Source of the DNA: Rhodovulum euryhalinum
GTDB lineage: Bacteria; Pseudomonadota; Alphaproteobacteria; Rhodobacterales; Rhodobacteraceae
Reading direction: 5' to 3'
DNA: 64,000 bases
Assembly: GCF_004342445.1 (NCBI RefSeq)
Contig: NZ_SLWW01000016.1
Span: forward strand, 1 to 64,000
Shown here piece by piece: positions 1 to 10,837 of the stretch. The notes beneath the pieces are model-generated. The model was not told the origin of the DNA, searched no databases, and worked only from the letters and a program-made list of their open reading frames with translations. Numbering within the stretch: the first letter of the stretch is position 1; each line of letters begins with the position of its first letter. The position numbers and the translations under genes are program-made.

Positions 1-1
1 G

Positions 2-88
2 ACGGTGATATGGCGGGGCTTCTCCCGCCTCGCCGACCTCGTCGAAGGTGCCCGCCTCGCAACGCCCCCGGCGGATACTTGTGGGTAA
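2..88 (+). CDS. 3' end of an unidentified gene (left-edge partial)
   Basis: A frame open from the left edge reads 28 codons to a TAA at 86-88. It uses GC-rich third positions typical of this genome, and the tail contains WRGFSRLADLVEGARLAT. It is most likely the C-terminus of a gene starting outside the window. I do not recognise the family, and the short length means chance cannot be excluded. Confidence 0.35.
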   Translation, partial: TVIWRGFSRLADLVEGARLATPPADTCG

Positions 89-202
89 CTGCAAGAGGGT
101 CGGTGCCAACCCACCACCCCGCCTACCGTGGGTTCACACCCGCCCTACCCTCCCCCCATCCCCGCCCTACCTCCTGAGGGACACCGACCCGACGGAGCCC
201 CC

Positions 203-910
203 ATGTTGCGCCCGCTTGCCCTTGCCCTGACCCTCGCCGCCCCGGCCCTGGCCGAGGACGTGGATCTGGAACTCGTGCTGCTGGCCGATGCCTCGGGCTC
301 CATCGACATGGCGGAAATCCGGTTCCAGCGGCAGGGCTATGCCGAGGCGATCACCGACTCCGCCGTGCTGGCCGCCATCGCCAACACCGCCTATGGCCGG
401 ATCGCGGTCACCTACGTCGAATGGGCCAGCGCGGGCGAAGAGGATGTCGTCGTGCCCTGGACGATCATCGCCACCCCCGAGGACGCCGCGGCCTTTGCCG
501 CCGCCCTGATCCCGCCGCCCCGCATGGCCTTTGGCCGCAACGCCATCGGCTCGGCGCTGCTCAAGGGCAAGGAGCTGATCGAGACCAACGAGATCGAGGG
601 CTGGCGCAAGGTGATCGACTTTTCCGGCGACAGCGCGAACAGCTGGGGCGGCCCGCCGGTGGCCGAGGCGCGGGCAGAGGTGCTGGCCGCGGGGATCACC
701 ATCAACGGGCTGCCGATCCTCTGCCGGTCGTGCAACGGCCCCGCGCAGGGCGACCTGGAACGGCTTTACCGCGAGCGGATCATCGGCGGCCCCGGCGCCT
801 TTGTCGTGGTGGCCGAGACCGATGCCGGGTTCGCCGAGGCGGTGCGGCGCAAGCTGATCCTGGAAATCTCGGGGCGGATGCCCCAGACCGAGATGGCGCG
901 CGCCGAATAG
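203..910 (+). CDS. DUF1194 family secreted VWA-like protein
   Basis: Protein of 235 aa with an N-terminal signal peptide (MLRPLALALTLAAPALA, then ED). A VWA-type opening follows, with a MIDAS-like DxSGS motif (ADASGSID, about residues 29-36). The fold continues with a Rossmann-like pattern (KVIDFSGDSAN) to a short C-terminal tail. This matches the DUF1194 family common in Rhodobacterales; no enzymatic role is established and periplasmic metal or protein binding is the likely activity. The ATG at 203 is chosen over the in-frame start at 128 because it begins directly at the signal peptide. A separate gene follows 54 bp downstream on the same strand. Confidence 0.85.
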   Translation: MLRPLALALTLAAPALAEDVDLELVLLADASGSIDMAEIRFQRQGYAEAITDSAVLAAIANTAYGRIAVTYVEWASAGEEDVVVPWTIIATPEDAAAFAAALIPPPRMAFGRNAIGSALLKGKELIETNEIEGWRKVIDFSGDSANSWGGPPVAEARAEVLAAGITINGLPILCRSCNGPAQGDLERLYRERIIGGPGAFVVVAETDAGFAEAVRRKLILEISGRMPQTEMARAE

Positions 911-964
911 CCCCTTGCCAGCGTCCGGGCCCCCGGCAAGATTGCACACAGGGAGGAACCGCCG

Positions 965-1675
965 ATGTGCTGGAATACCGGGGTGACGGTGACGATGGTG
1001 GGCCTGGGCGCCGCGGCCACGGTGATCGCGGCGCGGCGCGGCGAACCCGCGGCGATCTGGGCGACGCTGGGCTATTTCACCTTGATGGAGACGTTGCAGG
1101 CGGCGGGCTACGCGGTGGTGGACCAGTGCGGCGACCCGGCGAACCGGACGGTGACCCTGCTGTCCTATCTGCATATCGCGTTCCAGCCGTTCTTCATCAA
1201 CGCCTTTGCGATGGCACTGGTGGGCCATGCGGTGCCGCCCGCCACGCGGCGGGCGGTCTGGGCGATCTGCGCGGCCTCGGCGGCGGTGATGGTGTTTCAG
1301 TTGGTGCCGGTGCAGGCGCTGGGGCGGTGCATGCCGGGCGAGGTGCTGTGCGGACCGGGGCTCTGCACGATCTCGGGCGAGTGGCATATCGGCTGGGAAG
1401 TGCCGCTGAACGGGCTGTTCTCGCCGCTGTCGGATGCGCTGGGATTCTCGGCGAATTTCCCGACCTACCTGATCGCGGTCTTTCTGGTGCCGCTGGCCTA
1501 TGGGGCCTGGCGCTTCGTGCTGTTCCACGCGGCGTTCGGGCCGTTCCTGGCCACGCTACTGACCGACAACCCAAACGAGATGCCGGCAGTGTGGTGCCTG
1601 TTCTCGATCGGGCTGGTGCTGGTGGGGATGTGCCCGCCGATCCGGCAGCGGATGGCGGGGCCGAGGGCGGCCTAG
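965..1675 (+). CDS. DUF5765-like multi-pass membrane protein
   Basis: Protein of 236 aa starting MCWNTGVTVTMVGLG, with about six or seven hydrophobic segments separated by short polar loops. Several Cys residues lie in the loop at about 110-140 (CMPGEVLCGPGLC). The pattern matches the uncharacterised family I know as DUF5765, found mainly in Rhodobacterales; its function is unknown. A good ribosome site (GGGAGGAA) lies just upstream. Its TAG stop overlaps the stop of the convergent cytochrome gene by 3 bases. Confidence 0.7.
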   Translation: MCWNTGVTVTMVGLGAAATVIAARRGEPAAIWATLGYFTLMETLQAAGYAVVDQCGDPANRTVTLLSYLHIAFQPFFINAFAMALVGHAVPPATRRAVWAICAASAAVMVFQLVPVQALGRCMPGEVLCGPGLCTISGEWHIGWEVPLNGLFSPLSDALGFSANFPTYLIAVFLVPLAYGAWRFVLFHAAFGPFLATLLTDNPNEMPAVWCLFSIGLVLVGMCPPIRQRMAGPRAA

Positions 1676-2061
1676 CGCTGGACGCTTTCCAGCCAGAGCG
1701 CGATGGCGGCGATCTCGGCGGTGGTGCGGATCTCGTCGCCGGTGGGCGCGGTCAGCGCCACGCCCTCGCCCCGCATCGAGAAGCCGTAGACCGGCATCGG
1801 CCCGCCATGGGCAGTCAGTTCGGTGCGCCCGTCGATCACCGCGACGACGCGGGCCAGCGGGAAGCCGTTCCCGTTCTGCGCGGCCAGCAGGGTGAGGTCG
1901 GGCATGGCCACCGTCAGGATCGAGGCCATCGGCCCGTCGCCGCGCGCGTCCAGCCCGTGACAGGTGGCGCAGGACTGCCGGAACAGCGCGATCCCCGAGG
2001 GCGGTTCGGCGGCGGCAGGCAGGGCAAGACACAGGGCGAGGGTGGCGGGCAGGATGCGCAT
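1672..2061 (-). CDS. Small periplasmic c-type cytochrome
   Basis: Protein of 129 aa with a signal peptide (MRILPATLALCLALPAAA), then a class I cytochrome c fold with the haem-binding motif CATCH followed by GLDARGDGP. A Met in the GPMPVYGFSM stretch is a plausible distal ligand. It is probably a mono-haem periplasmic electron carrier. The start at 2061 is preferred over an upstream in-frame codon at 2238 because it begins at the signal peptide. The redox partner is not evident from the neighbours. Confidence 0.85.
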   Translation of the reverse strand: MRILPATLALCLALPAAAEPPSGIALFRQSCATCHGLDARGDGPMASILTVAMPDLTLLAAQNGNGFPLARVVAVIDGRTELTAHGGPMPVYGFSMRGEGVALTAPTGDEIRTTAEIAAIALWLESVQR

Positions 2062-2176
2062 GGCGGGCCTCCGTTTCGTTCGCGGACAGCCTAGCGCGCG
2101 TTCCGGGCGAAACACCTTGACCACGATCAACCAACGGCCCCTTGACGATCCCCCGGCCCCGGCAGAGAGTTCGCCC

Positions 2177-3136
2177 ATGACGCGAGACCTGAGCGATCTG
2201 GAGCACCTTCTCGACGCGGCCGAGGTGTTGCGCGACATCCAGGCGCGGCGGCCCGCGATCGCCCTGTTTCACAGCGAGATCGCGCTGTCCGCGACCGGCC
2301 GGACGGCGGTGTTCCGCGGCCACTATGACGGGGCCCCGGCGGTGCTGACGCTGTTCCACGGCGAGGATCACGCAGAGCGGGCGCGGCGGCAGAAACGCGC
2401 GCTCGAAAGGCTGGAGGCGATGCTGGCGGACGGGCCGTTCCGGATCGCGCCGCTGGTCGGCTCGTGGCCCGGCGAGGGCGTGACGGTGACCGCCGATGTC
2501 GCGGGCGAAAGCCTTGAGGCGGCGATCGCGGCGGCGGCCACGCCCGGCGAGCGCGACGCGCTGCTGAGCGACGCCGGCGAATGGCTGGCCCGGATCGTGG
2601 CCGCGTCGCAGCGCCAGGTGGTCTTTGGCGGGCGGCACTGGGCCCAGGCCGCGACCCGCAAGCTGGGCCGGGTCGGTGCGCACCAAGGCCGGCCGCTGGC
2701 CGATGCACTGGCCACGCGGATCGAGGCGCTGTTGCCCACGGTGGCGGGCAAACCCGTGACCCAGGCCCAGTCCCATGGCGACTTCCGGCCCGCGACCCTG
2801 GTGCGCGCCGACGGGGCGCTGTGCGGGATCGGGCTGCAAAGCCTGCATGCGCTGCCGGTGGTGCGCGATCTCGCGCGGTTCCTGGTGGCCCTGCACCTGG
2901 CCCATCCCCGGCCCGGCGGGCGCCAGCGGTTCGGTGTCGGCGCCAAGGATATCGAGGCGCTGGCCGCGCCGCTGACGATCCTGGACCGGCGCGAGCGGGC
3001 GCTGCATCTGCCCTTTTTCATCGGGATCGAACTGGCGGACGTGCTGGGCCGCGGCGACTTGGGCCCGGCCGAGGAGGCGGCCGTGCAGGGCGCGGTTTCG
3101 CATTTCCTGAAAGGCGAGGCTGCCCCGTTGCTGTGA
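2177..3136 (+). CDS. Phosphotransferase (APH/kinase-like fold) protein
   Basis: Protein of 319 aa. The second half contains QAQSHGDFRPATLV, which resembles the HGD(x)xxxN catalytic loop of aminoglycoside phosphotransferase and choline-kinase-like enzymes. Here the Asn position is replaced (HGDFRPATL), and a clear DFG-type Asp is not obvious (CGIGLQSL where D-x-E/D would be expected). It may therefore be a degenerate kinase-like protein. The ATG at 2177 starts MTRDLSDLEHL; the longer frame reads into intergenic sequence. Substrate unknown. Confidence 0.55.
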   Translation: MTRDLSDLEHLLDAAEVLRDIQARRPAIALFHSEIALSATGRTAVFRGHYDGAPAVLTLFHGEDHAERARRQKRALERLEAMLADGPFRIAPLVGSWPGEGVTVTADVAGESLEAAIAAAATPGERDALLSDAGEWLARIVAASQRQVVFGGRHWAQAATRKLGRVGAHQGRPLADALATRIEALLPTVAGKPVTQAQSHGDFRPATLVRADGALCGIGLQSLHALPVVRDLARFLVALHLAHPRPGGRQRFGVGAKDIEALAAPLTILDRRERALHLPFFIGIELADVLGRGDLGPAEEAAVQGAVSHFLKGEAAPLL

Positions 3137-3166
3137 CGGCGCGCCGGGACCGGGCCGCGCCGGGTC

Positions 3167-3844
3167 TCAGCCCAGCCGTCCATCCTGCAGGTGCAGCACG
3201 CGGTCCATCCGCGCGGCAAGGTCGAGGTTGTGGGTGGCGATCAGCGCGGCCAGCCCCGTGCCGCGGACCAGGTCCATCAACGCGGCAAAGACCCGGTCCG
3301 AGGTCGCGGGATCCAGGTTGCCGGTGGGCTCGTCTGCCAGCAGCAGGCGCGGGGTGTTGGCCAACGCCCGGCAGACCGCCACGCGCTGCTGTTCGCCGCC
3401 CGAAAGCGCGGCGGGCCGGTGATCGGCGCGAGCCGCGATGCCGACGCGCGCCAAAAGATCGCGCGCACGGGCCTCGGCCGCGGCGCGCGGGGTGCCGGCG
3501 GCAAGCTGGGGCAGCACGATGTTCTCGGCCGCGGTGAATTCGGGCAGCAGGTGGTGGAACTGGTAGACGAAGCCGATATCGGCGCGGCGCGCCGCGGTGC
3601 GCCGGCGGTCGGAGGCGCGGGCCATGTCCTGCCCCGCGATCCGGACGGTGCCCGCATCGGGCGTGTCCAGCAGCCCCGCAATATGCAGGAGCGTGGACTT
3701 ACCCGCCCCCGAGGGGGCGACAAGGGCCACGACCTCGCCGGGCGCAAGCGTCAGCGAGGCGCCGCGCAGCACCCGCACCTCGCCGGGCTGGCCGAGGTTG
3801 TAGCCTTTCTCCACTCCGTCCAGAACGAGGACCGGCTCATTCAT
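3167..3844 (-). CDS. lolD: Lipoprotein-releasing ABC transporter ATPase LolD
   Basis: Protein of 225 aa with the full ABC ATPase motif set: Walker A at 43-51 (APSGAGKST, with Ala in place of the usual first Gly), signature LSGGEQQR at 147-154, and Walker B LLLADEPT at about 168-174. It belongs to the MacB/LolD subfamily and should power extraction of mature lipoproteins from the inner membrane. Its start overlaps the end of the permease gene by 8 bp, so the pair is translationally coupled. Confidence 0.93.
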   Translation of the reverse strand: MNEPVLVLDGVEKGYNLGQPGEVRVLRGASLTLAPGEVVALVAPSGAGKSTLLHIAGLLDTPDAGTVRIAGQDMARASDRRRTAARRADIGFVYQFHHLLPEFTAAENIVLPQLAAGTPRAAAEARARDLLARVGIAARADHRPAALSGGEQQRVAVCRALANTPRLLLADEPTGNLDPATSDRVFAALMDLVRGTGLAALIATHNLDLAARMDRVLHLQDGRLG

Positions 3845-5129
3845 AGCGCAGCGCCTCGACCGGGTTCATCCGCGCTGCACGCCGGGCGGGAAAGATGGTG
3901 ACGACGAAGGACAGGCCAAGCGACAGCAGGACGGCAGACAGCACGTCGCGCGCTTGGAGCTTGGCCGGCAATTCGTAGATGCCGCGGATCGACGGATCCC
4001 AGACCCCGCCGCCCGACAGGTAGTTCACCGCCGAGAAGATCGGGTCGATCCAGATCGCGAAGAGGCAGCCGAGGATCACCCCGAAGGCGGTGCCGATCAG
4101 CCCGACAAAGGCGCCGCAGATGAAGAAGACGCGCAGCACCGCGCCCTCGGTCAGGCCCATGGTGCGCAGGATGCCGATGTCGCGGCCCTTGTTCTTGACC
4201 AGCATGATCAGCCCCGAGACGATGTTCATCGCGGCGATCAGCACGAGGATCGACAGGATGATGAACATCACGTTGTCCTCGATGTCGAGCGCGCGAAGGA
4301 ACGATCCCGAAGCGTCGCGCCAGGACCAGAGCAGCGCCCGCTCGCCGCCCGCGGCGAGCAGTTGCGGGGTCAGATCGTCCACCCGCTCGGGGTCGTCGAC
4401 CATGACCTCGAACTCGTCGGCCACGCCCTCGCGGTTGAAATAGCTCTGCGCCTCGGCAAACGGCATGTAGACCCGCGTGCGGTCGATGTCGTAGCGCCCG
4501 GCGCTAAAGACATAGACGATTTCATAGGCGTTCACGCGGGGGCTGGTGCCGAAGGGCGTCTTGACGCCATCGGGCGAGATCAGCCGGATGCGGTCGCCCA
4601 CCCCCACGCGGAGGTCCCGCGCGACGCCCGACCCGATGGCGATGCCCTCGGGGAACCGCGCGATGTCGCCCAGCGCGGTATCGGGATCGGCGATGCGCGG
4701 GATCGTGGCCAGATCCGCGGGAGCGATGCCGAAGACCTCGACCCCGGAATTGCCCGCGGTCGAGGCGGCCATGACCTGGCCCTTGACCAGCGGCGCCACC
4801 CGGGTGACGCCCGGCACCTGGCGCAGCCGCTCGGCCAGCGCCTCGTAATCCGGGATGGTGCGGGTGCTGAGCCCCTGGTCGGTGACGTAGGTCGAGGAAT
4901 AGACGGTGACATGGGCGTTCGCGCCGAGGATCGTGTCGACGAACTCGGCCCGGAACCCGGCGCGGACGGACAGCGTGGCGATCAGCGCAAAGACGGCGAG
5001 CGTGATGCCGATCAGGCTGATCCAGGTCATCACGCTGACGCCGCCCTCGGCGCGGCGGGCGCGCAGGTAGCGCCAGGCGATCATCCATTCGAAGGGGGCG
5101 AAGGGGGCGGTGCCGTTGGCCAAGGGCAT
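3837..5129 (-). CDS. lolC: Lipoprotein-releasing ABC transporter permease (LolC/E type)
   Basis: Protein of 430 aa with the LolC/E layout: one N-terminal membrane segment after [21 protein letters not shown], a large periplasmic MacB-PCD-like domain (about 50-270), and three C-terminal membrane segments ending [17 protein letters not shown], the conserved FtsX/LolC terminus. Only one permease gene accompanies lolD, so it may work as a homodimer. The start at 5129 ([10 protein letters not shown]) is preferred over the longer frame from 5180. Confidence 0.92.
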   Translation of the reverse strand: MPLANGTAPFAPFEWMIAWRYLRARRAEGGVSVMTWISLIGITLAVFALIATLSVRAGFRAEFVDTILGANAHVTVYSSTYVTDQGLSTRTIPDYEALAERLRQVPGVTRVAPLVKGQVMAASTAGNSGVEVFGIAPADLATIPRIADPDTALGDIARFPEGIAIGSGVARDLRVGVGDRIRLISPDGVKTPFGTSPRVNAYEIVYVFSAGRYDIDRTRVYMPFAEAQSYFNREGVADEFEVMVDDPERVDDLTPQLLAAGGERALLWSWRDASGSFLRALDIEDNVMFIILSILVLIAAMNIVSGLIMLVKNKGRDIGILRTMGLTEGAVLRVFFICGAFVGLIGTAFGVILGCLFAIWIDPIFSAVNYLSGGGVWDPSIRGIYELPAKLQARDVLSAVLLSLGLSFVVTIFPARRAARMNPVEALRYE

Positions 5130-5201
5130 ATCCTGTCGGTTGCGCGGGCGGACAGTGGGGCCGCGGACGGGTGGCGTCAAGCGGGGCGGCGCTGCGGGCG
5201 G

Positions 5202-5252
5202 CCGGGGGCGCTGCCCCCGGACCCCCGGGATATTTCCAGCCAGAAGAAGGGG
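5202..5252. repeat. GC-rich hairpin plus conserved intergenic motif downstream of proS
   Basis: A perfect 8-bp inverted repeat (CCGGGGGC / GCCCCCGG, 3-nt loop) occupies 5202-5220. It is followed by GGACCCCCGGGATATTT and a purine-rich tail. From memory, close variants of this block recur between genes in Rhodobacterales genomes. Lying just 3' of proS on the minus strand, it could also help end transcription, but it has no T-run. Confidence 0.45.
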
Positions 5253-5262
5253 GAAGCGGCGA

Positions 5263-6654
5263 TCAGAGCCAGGTGTGGAAGCTGGATTTCGCCATCGGTT
5301 CCCAGTGGGGCGCGCCGTGATGCGGTGCGTAGATCCGGGCGACGCGGGCGACCGCGGCCTCGGGGCTCATCTCTTCGCTGGTGCCGGTGCGGCGGCAGGT
5401 GAGTTCGACCACGCCGGATTTCAGGCCGCGCGGGCCCACGGTGATGCGCCAGGGCAGACCGATCAGGTCCATCGTGGCGAATTTCGCGCCCGCGCGTTCC
5501 TCTCGGTCGTCGTAGAGCGGATCGAGCCCCTTTTCGGTCAGCGCCTTGTAGAGCCCGGCGCAGGCGGCGTCGGCCTCGGGGTCGCCCTGTTTCAGGTTGA
5601 CGATGCCGCAGTGGAAGGGGGTCACGCCCTCGGGCCAGATAATGCCGTTCTCGTCATGGCTGGCCTCGATGATCGCGCCGACCAGGCGGCTGACGCCGAT
5701 GCCGTGGCTGCCCATGTGGACGGGCAGGCGTTCGCCCTTGTCGTTCGTGACGACGGCACCCATCGGGTCGGAATACTTGGTGCCGAAATAGAAGATCTGG
5801 CCGACCTCGATGCCGCGCGAGGACTTGCGCCGCGCCTCGGGCACCTGGGCGAAGATCGCCTCGTCATGGGTTTCGTCGGTGCGGGCGTAGGGCGTGGTCC
5901 ATTCCTTGACGATGGCGGCACATTCGGCGCGGTCGTCGTAGTTCACCTGCCGGTCGCCCAGCGTCAGGTCGAGGATCGCGCTGTCATAGAACACCTCGGA
6001 CTCGCCGGTATCGGCGAGGACCAGGAATTCGTGGGTATCCTCGCCGCCGATCGGCCCGCTATCGGCGCGCATCGGGATCGCCTTCAGCCCCATGCGTTCA
6101 TAGGTGCGCAGGTAGCTGACCATGTGGCGGTTGTAGGCGTGGATCGCGGCATCGCGGTCGATGTCGAAATTGTAGCCGTCCTTCATGTAGAACTCGCGCC
6201 CGCGCATCACGCCGAAGCGGGGGCGGATCTCGTCGCGGAACTTCCACTGGATGTGATAAAGCGTCAGCGGAAGATCCTTGTAGCTGCCGACATGGGCGCG
6301 GAAGATGTCGGTGATCAACTCTTCGTTGGTCGGCCCGTACAGCATGTCCCGCCCGTGCCGGTCGGTGATGCGCAGCATCTCTTCGCCGTAATCGTCGTAG
6401 CGGCCGGATTCGCGCCACAAATCCGCCGATTGCAGCGTCGGCATCAGCATCGGGATATGGCCCGCGCGGATCTGTTCCTCGTGCACGATGGCCTCGATCT
6501 TCTTGAGCACCTTGAAGCCCATGGGCAGCCAGGAATAGATGCCCGCCGACGCCTGCTTGATCATGCCGGCGCGGAGCATCAGGCGGTGGCTGGCGATCTG
6601 GGCCTCGGCGGGCGTCTCCTTCAGGACCGGCAGGAAGTAGCGGGACAGGCGCAT
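5263..6654 (-). CDS. proS: Prolyl-tRNA synthetase
   Basis: Protein of 463 aa. It is a short alphaproteobacterial-type class II ProRS that charges tRNA-Pro. It starts [44 protein letters not shown], carries the class II motif 2 region ([23 protein letters not shown]), and ends with an anticodon-binding domain ([11 protein letters not shown]). It lacks the long editing insertion of E. coli ProRS, as expected for the lineage. The frame stays open far upstream, but homology begins at the ATG at 6654. Confidence 0.96.
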   Translation of the reverse strand: MRLSRYFLPVLKETPAEAQIASHRLMLRAGMIKQASAGIYSWLPMGFKVLKKIEAIVHEEQIRAGHIPMLMPTLQSADLWRESGRYDDYGEEMLRITDRHGRDMLYGPTNEELITDIFRAHVGSYKDLPLTLYHIQWKFRDEIRPRFGVMRGREFYMKDGYNFDIDRDAAIHAYNRHMVSYLRTYERMGLKAIPMRADSGPIGGEDTHEFLVLADTGESEVFYDSAILDLTLGDRQVNYDDRAECAAIVKEWTTPYARTDETHDEAIFAQVPEARRKSSRGIEVGQIFYFGTKYSDPMGAVVTNDKGERLPVHMGSHGIGVSRLVGAIIEASHDENGIIWPEGVTPFHCGIVNLKQGDPEADAACAGLYKALTEKGLDPLYDDREERAGAKFATMDLIGLPWRITVGPRGLKSGVVELTCRRTGTSEEMSPEAAVARVARIYAPHHGAPHWEPMAKSSFHTWL

Positions 6655-6783
6655 TTTCGACCTTTTCCTCGTGAATTCGCGTCTCCGACCCCTTATGTCA
6701 TCGCGCAGGGCCAGACAAGCGCCGCGCTTGCGCCGCCGCGCCCTGCGGGCAACGAGAGAGATTGACAAGAGAGGAGAGGCCCG

Positions 6784-7884
6784 ATGGCCCTGCCGGTCCG
6801 GGAACAGGTGAAATACTGGGGCATCGCCGCGGCGGTGTTCCTGATCCTGTTGTGGTTCCTCGGCAATGTGATCATGCCCTTCATCGTGGGCATGGCGGTG
6901 GCCTATTTCCTGGACCCGGTGGCCGACCGGCTGGAGCGGGCGGGGCTGTCGCGCGCGGGGGCGACCGTGACGATCACCGCCGGGGCGCTGGTGGCCTTCG
7001 TGCTGGCGGCGCTGCTGGTGCTGCCGACGCTGATCCAGCAGGCGATATCGCTGGTCAATGAAGCGCCCGCGATCGCGCGCCAGTTCCAGACCTTCCTGGT
7101 CGAGCGGTTCCCCTCGCTGAACGACAATGGCTCGGCCGTTTCGAGGGCGCTGGCGGCGATCGGCGACACGGTGCAGTCGAAGGGCGGCGAGGTGCTGAAC
7201 GGCGTCCTCGCATCGCTGGCCAGCGTGGTGAACGTGGTGGTGCTGGTGGTGCTGGTGCCGGTGATCACCTTCTACCTGCTGCTGGACTGGGACCGGATGG
7301 TGGCCGAGGTGGACAAGCTGTTGCCGCTGGATCACGCGCCGCAGGTGCGCAGGCTGGCGGGCGAGATCGACCGGACACTCGCGGGGTTCATCCGCGGCCA
7401 GGGCACGGTCTGTCTGATCCTGGGGATCTATTACGCCGTGGCGCTGAGCATGGTGGGGCTGAATTACGGGCTGATCGTGGGGTTCATCGCGGGCCTCATC
7501 TCGTTCATCCCCTATGTCGGCGCGCTGGTGGGCGGCGGGCTGGCGCTGGGGCTGGCGCTGTTCCAGTTCTGGGGCGAATGGGGCTTCATCGCCGCCACCG
7601 CCGGCGTCTTCGTCGCGGGGCAGGTGATCGAGGGCAACGTGCTGACACCGAAACTGGTGGGCGGCTCGGTCGGGCTGCACCCGGTCTGGCTGATCTTCGC
7701 GCTGTCCGCCTTCGGGTCGGTCTTCGGCTTTGTCGGCATGATGGTGGCGGTGCCGGTGGCGGCCGCGCTGGGAGTGCTGACCCGCTTTGCCATCGCGCAG
7801 TACAAGGACAGCCGCCTCTACAAGGGAATCGCCTGGCTGCGCGAGCCGGAGGCCGGGGCGGATGACGACGAGGACGCCGCCTGA
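6784..7884 (+). CDS. AI-2E family transporter (PerM/YdiK-like)
   Basis: Protein of 366 aa with about eight hydrophobic segments. The C-terminal half carries the conserved AI-2E family blocks, including [31 protein letters not shown] and [25 protein letters not shown]. Members export small molecules or act as Na+/H+ antiporters; the substrate cannot be told from sequence. A ribosome site (GAGAGGAGAG) precedes the ATG. The stop lies 1 base before the hdaA start, suggesting co-transcription. Confidence 0.9.
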   Translation: MALPVREQVKYWGIAAAVFLILLWFLGNVIMPFIVGMAVAYFLDPVADRLERAGLSRAGATVTITAGALVAFVLAALLVLPTLIQQAISLVNEAPAIARQFQTFLVERFPSLNDNGSAVSRALAAIGDTVQSKGGEVLNGVLASLASVVNVVVLVVLVPVITFYLLLDWDRMVAEVDKLLPLDHAPQVRRLAGEIDRTLAGFIRGQGTVCLILGIYYAVALSMVGLNYGLIVGFIAGLISFIPYVGALVGGGLALGLALFQFWGEWGFIAATAGVFVAGQVIEGNVLTPKLVGGSVGLHPVWLIFALSAFGSVFGFVGMMVAVPVAAALGVLTRFAIAQYKDSRLYKGIAWLREPEAGADDDEDAA

Positions 7885-7885
7885 C

Positions 7886-8572
7886 ATGATCCGCCAGCTT
7901 GCCTTCGACCTGCCCGTGCGACCGGCACGGGGGCGCGCCGCCTTCTTCGTGGCGCCCGCCAACGACCTTGCCGTGGCGCAGATCGAGGCGTGGCGCGACT
8001 GGCCGGGCGGCAAGCTTGCGCTGATCGGACCCGAGGCGTCGGGCAAGACCCATCTGGCACATGTCTGGGCCGAACTGACCGGCGCCCCGGTGGTTCAGGC
8101 CGCCGCCCTGGACGGGACCGACCTGCCCGCCCTGGCCGCAAGCGGCGCTGTTGCGGTCGAGAATGGGGACCGGATCGGCGGCGACGGCCCGGCCGAGGCA
8201 GCCCTGTTTCACCTGCACAACCTGATGCAGGCGGGCGGCGGGGCGCTGCTGCTGACCGCGCGGACTCCGCCCAGGGACTGGGCGATTGCGCTGCCCGACC
8301 TGGCCAGCCGGATGCAGGCCACCGCCACCGTCCACCTCAGCCCGCCCGACGACGCCCTGCTGGCGGCGGTCCTGGTCAAGCTGTTCGCCGACCGCCAGCT
8401 TGCGGTGAAGCCCGAGTTGATAGGCTATCTTGTCGAGCGGATGGAACGGTCCTTTGCGGCGGCCGCGGAAACCGTCGCCGCGATCGACCGCGAGGCGCTG
8501 GCGACCGGGCACCGGCCGGGCATCCGGCTGGCGCGCGCGGTGCTGGACAAGACCGGGCCCGAGGGCCGATAA
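7886..8572 (+). CDS. hdaA: DnaA regulatory inactivator HdaA-like protein
   Basis: Protein of 228 aa, a DnaA-related AAA+ domain without the DNA-binding domain IV. The N-terminus has QLAFDLP, matching the clamp-binding hexapeptide used by Hda proteins to dock on DnaN. Walker A is GPEASGKT at 48-55. Hda proteins stimulate ATP hydrolysis by DnaA on the clamp and so limit re-initiation. An hdaA-ppk-ppx order is also familiar to me from other alphaproteobacteria. Confidence 0.85.
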   Translation: MIRQLAFDLPVRPARGRAAFFVAPANDLAVAQIEAWRDWPGGKLALIGPEASGKTHLAHVWAELTGAPVVQAAALDGTDLPALAASGAVAVENGDRIGGDGPAEAALFHLHNLMQAGGGALLLTARTPPRDWAIALPDLASRMQATATVHLSPPDDALLAAVLVKLFADRQLAVKPELIGYLVERMERSFAAAAETVAAIDREALATGHRPGIRLARAVLDKTGPEGR

Positions 8573-8614
8573 CCGTTCATAAAGCCGTCACATCCCCCTT
8601 TCATAAGCGCCGCC

Positions 8615-10783
8615 ATGACCCAGGCCGATTTCCTGAAAGCTCCGTTTCCTGCCCCCGTCGAGATCCCCGAGGCCCAGCGCACGGGGCCCAGGCGCTTCTT
8701 CAACCGCGAGCTCAGCTGGCTGGGCTTCAACTGGCGCGTCCTGGAAGAGGCCGACAACCCGCGCGTGCCGCTGCTGGAACGGGTGCGCTTCGTGTCGATC
8801 TCGGCCACCAACCTGGACGAGTTCTATACCGTCCGGGTGGCGGGCCTGCGCGAACTGGCCAAGAAGGGCAACACCACGCCCGCCGCCGACGGGCTGACGC
8901 CGGCCGAGCAACTGGTGCTGATCGACCGCGACGCACGGCGGCTGTTGCAGGCGCAGCAGGCCAGCTGGAACCGGCTGAAGCGGCTGATGGAAGAGGCGGA
9001 GATCCACCTGCTGACACGCTCGCGGCTGACCAAGGGCGACCGGGCGCATCTGCACGATCATTTCCTGCAAAAGGTCTTTCCGGTGCTGTCGCCGCTGGCG
9101 ATCGACCCGGCGCATCCCTTCCCCTTCATCCCGAACGAGGGGTTCTGCCTCGCGTTGCAGCTGGAACGCGAACGCGACAACCACCCGCTGCAGGCGCTGT
9201 TGCCGATCCCGCACCAGATCGACCGGTTCATCCGGCTGCCCGCGCGCGAGGGGCAGGCCCGTTTCCTCCCGCTGGAGGAACTGCTGCTGATCCACCTGTC
9301 CTCGCTGTTCCCGGGCTACCGTGTGCTGGGCAGTTGCACCTTCCGGGTGCTGCGCGACAGCGATCTGGAGGTCGAGGACGAGGCCGAGGACCTGGTGCGC
9401 GAGTTCGAGGTCGCGCTGAAGCGCCGCCGCCGGGGCGAGGTGGTGCGGATGAAGATGTCCTCGGGCGCGCCCGAGGAATTGCGCAGCGTCATCATGCGCG
9501 AACTGCATATCGGCGAGGAAGAGGTGATCGAGGTGCGCGGGCTGATCGGGCTGGCGGACCTTGCCGAACTGGTCATCGACGACCGCCGCGACCTGTTGTG
9601 GGAAAGCTTCACGCCGCGCGTGCCTGAACGGGTGCAGGACCATGACGGCGACATGTTCGCCGCGATCCGGCAGAAGGACATGCTGCTGCACCACCCCTAC
9701 GAGACCTTCGACATGGTGGTGCGATTCCTGCAGCAGGCCGCGCGCGACCCGAACGTGGTGGCGATCAAGCAGACGCTCTACCGGACGTCCAAGAACTCGC
9801 CCATCGTCGAGGCGCTGTGCGAGGCGGCGGAGGACGGCAAGTCGGTGACGGCGCTGGTGGAACTGAAGGCCCGCTTCGACGAGGCCGCCAATATCCGCCA
9901 GTCGCGGCGGCTGGAACGGTCGGGCGCGCATGTGGTCTATGGCTTCATCAACTACAAGACGCACGCCAAGATCAGCACGGTGGTCAGGCGCGAGGGCGAG
10001 AACCTGGTGACCTATACCCATTACGGCACCGGCAACTATCACCCGATCACCGCGCGCATCTATACCGACCTGTCGCTGTTCACCTGCGATGCCGCACTGG
10101 GGCGCGATGCCACCAAGGTGTTCAACTATATCGGCGGATACGCGGAACCCGAGGGCATGGAGAACCTGTCGATCTCGCCATTGACGCTGAAATCGACGCT
10201 GCTGGAGCGGATCGCCCAGGAAGCCGAACACGCCAGGCAGGGCCGCCCGGCGCGGATCTGGGCCAAGATGAATTCGCTGATCGAGCCCGACGTGATCGAC
10301 GCGCTGTATGCCGCGTCGACCGCGGGGGTGAAGATCGATCTGGTGGTGCGCGGCATCTGCGGCATCCGGCCTGGCATAAAGGGGCTGTCCGACACCATCC
10401 GGGTCAAGTCGATCATCGGCCGGTTCCTGGAACATTCCCGCATCGTCTGTTTCGGCAACGGCTATGGCCTGCCCTCGCCCAAGGCGCGGGTCTACATCTC
10501 GTCCGCGGACTGGATGGGGCGCAACCTGAACCGGCGGGTGGAAACGCTGGTGGAATGTACCAACCCCACGGTCAAGGCGCAGATCGTCGACCAGATCATG
10601 GCGGCAAACCTGGCCGACGAGGCCCAAAGCTGGGTGATGCAGGCCGACGGGCGGTTCGTGCGGGCCAAGGCGGCGCCCGACGCGTTCAATTGTCACAGAT
10701 TCTTCATGGAAAACCCCTCGCTCTCGGGCCGCGGGACGGCCGGGGCGGCCGATGTGCCGCGGCTTGCCCACGTCGACGATTGA
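8615..10783 (+). CDS. ppk1: Polyphosphate kinase 1
   Basis: Protein of 722 aa with full PPK1 architecture: the N-terminal domain opens [20 protein letters not shown], then the head domain, then two C-terminal phospholipase-D-like domains. The autophosphorylated His is expected in [15 protein letters not shown], followed by [11 protein letters not shown]. It reversibly makes polyphosphate from ATP. The convergence of synthesis and degradation genes (ppx follows 54 bp downstream) suggests a single polyphosphate operon. Confidence 0.96.
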   Translation: MTQADFLKAPFPAPVEIPEAQRTGPRRFFNRELSWLGFNWRVLEEADNPRVPLLERVRFVSISATNLDEFYTVRVAGLRELAKKGNTTPAADGLTPAEQLVLIDRDARRLLQAQQASWNRLKRLMEEAEIHLLTRSRLTKGDRAHLHDHFLQKVFPVLSPLAIDPAHPFPFIPNEGFCLALQLERERDNHPLQALLPIPHQIDRFIRLPAREGQARFLPLEELLLIHLSSLFPGYRVLGSCTFRVLRDSDLEVEDEAEDLVREFEVALKRRRRGEVVRMKMSSGAPEELRSVIMRELHIGEEEVIEVRGLIGLADLAELVIDDRRDLLWESFTPRVPERVQDHDGDMFAAIRQKDMLLHHPYETFDMVVRFLQQAARDPNVVAIKQTLYRTSKNSPIVEALCEAAEDGKSVTALVELKARFDEAANIRQSRRLERSGAHVVYGFINYKTHAKISTVVRREGENLVTYTHYGTGNYHPITARIYTDLSLFTCDAALGRDATKVFNYIGGYAEPEGMENLSISPLTLKSTLLERIAQEAEHARQGRPARIWAKMNSLIEPDVIDALYAASTAGVKIDLVVRGICGIRPGIKGLSDTIRVKSIIGRFLEHSRIVCFGNGYGLPSPKARVYISSADWMGRNLNRRVETLVECTNPTVKAQIVDQIMAANLADEAQSWVMQADGRFVRAKAAPDAFNCHRFFMENPSLSGRGTAGAADVPRLAHVDD

Positions 10784-10837
10784 CGGGGCTGGACCGGATT
10801 GGCAAACTGCCCGCGCGCCACGGGAAGTAAACTGCAG

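Noticed and set aside
167-1528. A 453-codon minus-strand frame opposite the DUF1194 and membrane-protein genes
   Set aside because: Low-complexity Arg/His-rich product, antisense to genes with a signal peptide and membrane segments.
6655-8046. Upstream extension of the proS frame to about 927 residues
   Set aside because: The extension is antisense to the AI-2E permease and hdaA and resembles no protein; ProRS homology begins at 6654.
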